Assembly: GCA_002435835.1 (NCBI GenBank)
Contig: DIVM01000366.1
Coordinates: 1 to 15,554 of the forward strand
Origin: Firmicutes bacterium UBA6132
GTDB taxonomy: Bacteria > Bacillota_A > Clostridia > Tissierellales > Sedimentibacteraceae
Length of the DNA: 15,554 nt
Direction of reading: 5' to 3'
Shown: positions 14,607-15,554 of the stretch, one piece after another
Layout: every line of letters begins with the position of its first letter
Numbering within the stretch: the stretch's first letter is position 1
The notes under the pieces: generated by a model
Told to the model about the DNA's origin: nothing
What the model saw: only the letters and a program-made list of their open reading frames with translations
Databases searched by the model: none
Position numbers and translations under genes: made by a program

Positions 14607-15554
14607 TGAATAGGATTAGGGTAGGATTTGATGTTACACCCCTTTATAGCGGACATAAAATCCGAGGTGTTGGTTTTTATACTTCAAGATTAGTTAATGA
14701 GCTAAAAAATTTCAATTATCTTGAAGTTGTCGAAATTAAAAATGAAAATGACAAGGAACAAAAACTGGATCTTCTTCATATCCCTTATTTTTCTCCTTTT
14801 CAGGTTACCCTGCCAATGACAAAAAATTTTCCCTTGGTTGTCACTATTCATGATCTAATCCCTCTTAAATATCCAGACAACTACCCGCCAGGAATAAAAG
14901 GAAAATTAAAATTTGAATTGCAAAAAGCTTTAATAAAAAATGCCGATTTAATAATTACTGATTCGAAAGCTTCCAAAAAAGATATTATCTCTTTGCTGGG
15001 TATATCAGAAAATAAAATTGAAGTAACTTATTTGGCTCCAGATCAAAATCATCGACCATTAAAAAACAAAGATGGCTTTACAAAAGAAAAAATTAGCCAA
15101 TTAAAAACCAAATACCAGCTTCCAAAAAAATTTGTTCTTTATGTTGGTGACGTCAACTTTAATAAAAATATCCCATCACTAATAAAAGCATGTAAAATAA
15201 TTAAGAAGCCGTTAGTAATTGTCGGAAAACAGGCGGCAACTCCTCCTCAAGACCCAAAACATATCGAAAATTCGGATTTAGTCTTGCTTCAAGATCAAGC
15301 AAATAAATATAAATATTCTCAAAAAGATAATAAATTTTCAATTACCCTGACAGGTTTTGTTTCTGATGAAGAGTTGACTCAAATTTACAATCTTGCCTGT
15401 GTTTATTGCCAGCCATCAATAGATGAGGGCTTTGGTTTGCCTGTCCTTGAGGCTATGGCTTGCGGATGTCCTGTGGTTTGTTCAGACAGAGGTTCTCTGC
15501 CGGAAATTGCGGGAAAAGCAGCTTATTTATCAAGTCCTGAGCCAAAAGACTTAG
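14603..15554 (+). CDS. GT4-family (GT-B) glycosyltransferase, partial (C-terminus off the right edge)
   Basis: The frame from ATG 14603 is open to the last base (317 whole codons). It is a retaining GT-B enzyme of family 4 (glycosyl transferases group 1). Evidence: VGFDVTPL (7-14) with GVGFYT (22-27) in the acceptor half, TIHDLIPLKYP (81-91), ADLIITDSKASKKDI (114-128), YVGDVNFNKN (180-189) opening the nucleotide-sugar half, LTGFVSDEEL (249-258), and the donor-binding EX7E motif EGFGLPVLE (275-283) followed by MACGCPVVCSDRGSLPEIAG (285-304). Probably only some 50-70 residues are missing, judged by usual family length. A second ATG directly follows at 14606, so the start could be either; the first gives an ATGA overlap with the upstream gene. 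It likely adds a mannose- or glucose-type sugar in the cytoplasm to the same glycan as the GT2 enzymes. Confidence 0.9.
   Translation, partial: MMNRIRVGFDVTPLYSGHKIRGVGFYTSRLVNELKNFNYLEVVEIKNENDKEQKLDLLHIPYFSPFQVTLPMTKNFPLVVTIHDLIPLKYPDNYPPGIKGKLKFELQKALIKNADLIITDSKASKKDIISLLGISENKIEVTYLAPDQNHRPLKNKDGFTKEKISQLKTKYQLPKKFVLYVGDVNFNKNIPSLIKACKIIKKPLVIVGKQAATPPQDPKHIENSDLVLLQDQANKYKYSQKDNKFSITLTGFVSDEELTQIYNLACVYCQPSIDEGFGLPVLEAMACGCPVVCSDRGSLPEIAGKAAYLSSPEPKDL

Overview
This is an AT-rich window (roughly 30% GC by eye), densely coding. It holds almost nothing but membrane glycosyltransferases and cytoplasmic sugar transferases. The setting looks like a bacterium of the Candidate Phyla Radiation (Patescibacteria), most plausibly of Microgenomates type. 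This is inferred from base composition, tight gene packing, scarce Shine-Dalgarno sites and the gene mix; no ribosomal or marker gene is present to prove it. Three genes end in TGA, in the right place against the next start. The standard bacterial code therefore applies, which argues against the Gracilibacteria/Absconditabacteria code where UGA is glycine.

Layout: positions 1-1648 (minus strand) carry a large polytopic membrane protein of the PTPS-related/YfhO-like type, cut off at its C-terminus by the window edge. A 115-base divergent intergenic region (1649-1763) follows. From 1764 to the right edge (15554) all genes lie on the plus strand, most overlapping by 1-32 bases, in an operon-like train: YfhO-family protein (1764-4070), GT2 (4063-4935), short GT39-like protein (4938-6101), WbbL-like GT2 (6101-6928), unassigned 669-residue GT-C-like membrane protein (6925-8934), GT39 A (8931-10619), GT39 B broken by a frameshift (10612-12275), GT39 C (12244-13794), WaaE-like GT2 (13809-14606) and a GT4 transferase running off the right edge (14603-15554).

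How they may work together: the GT2 and GT4 enzymes would use nucleotide sugars on the cytoplasmic side to extend a lipid-linked or envelope glycan. The GT39, YfhO and related GT-C proteins would use polyprenyl-phosphate sugars on the outer face of the membrane to decorate glycans, teichoic-acid-like polymers or surface proteins. No polyprenyl-phosphate sugar synthase, flippase, polymerase, nucleotide-sugar enzyme or acceptor protein is recognisable here, so the product cannot be named.

The most noteworthy points are the frameshift near 10862-10866 in the middle of three tandem GT39 paralogues, a near-consensus promoter placed so that gene 13809-14606 would be transcribed leaderless, and the unassigned membrane protein at 6925-8934. 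No RNA gene, mobile element, CRISPR array or convincing terminator was seen, and no stretch over 300 bases lacks a gene.
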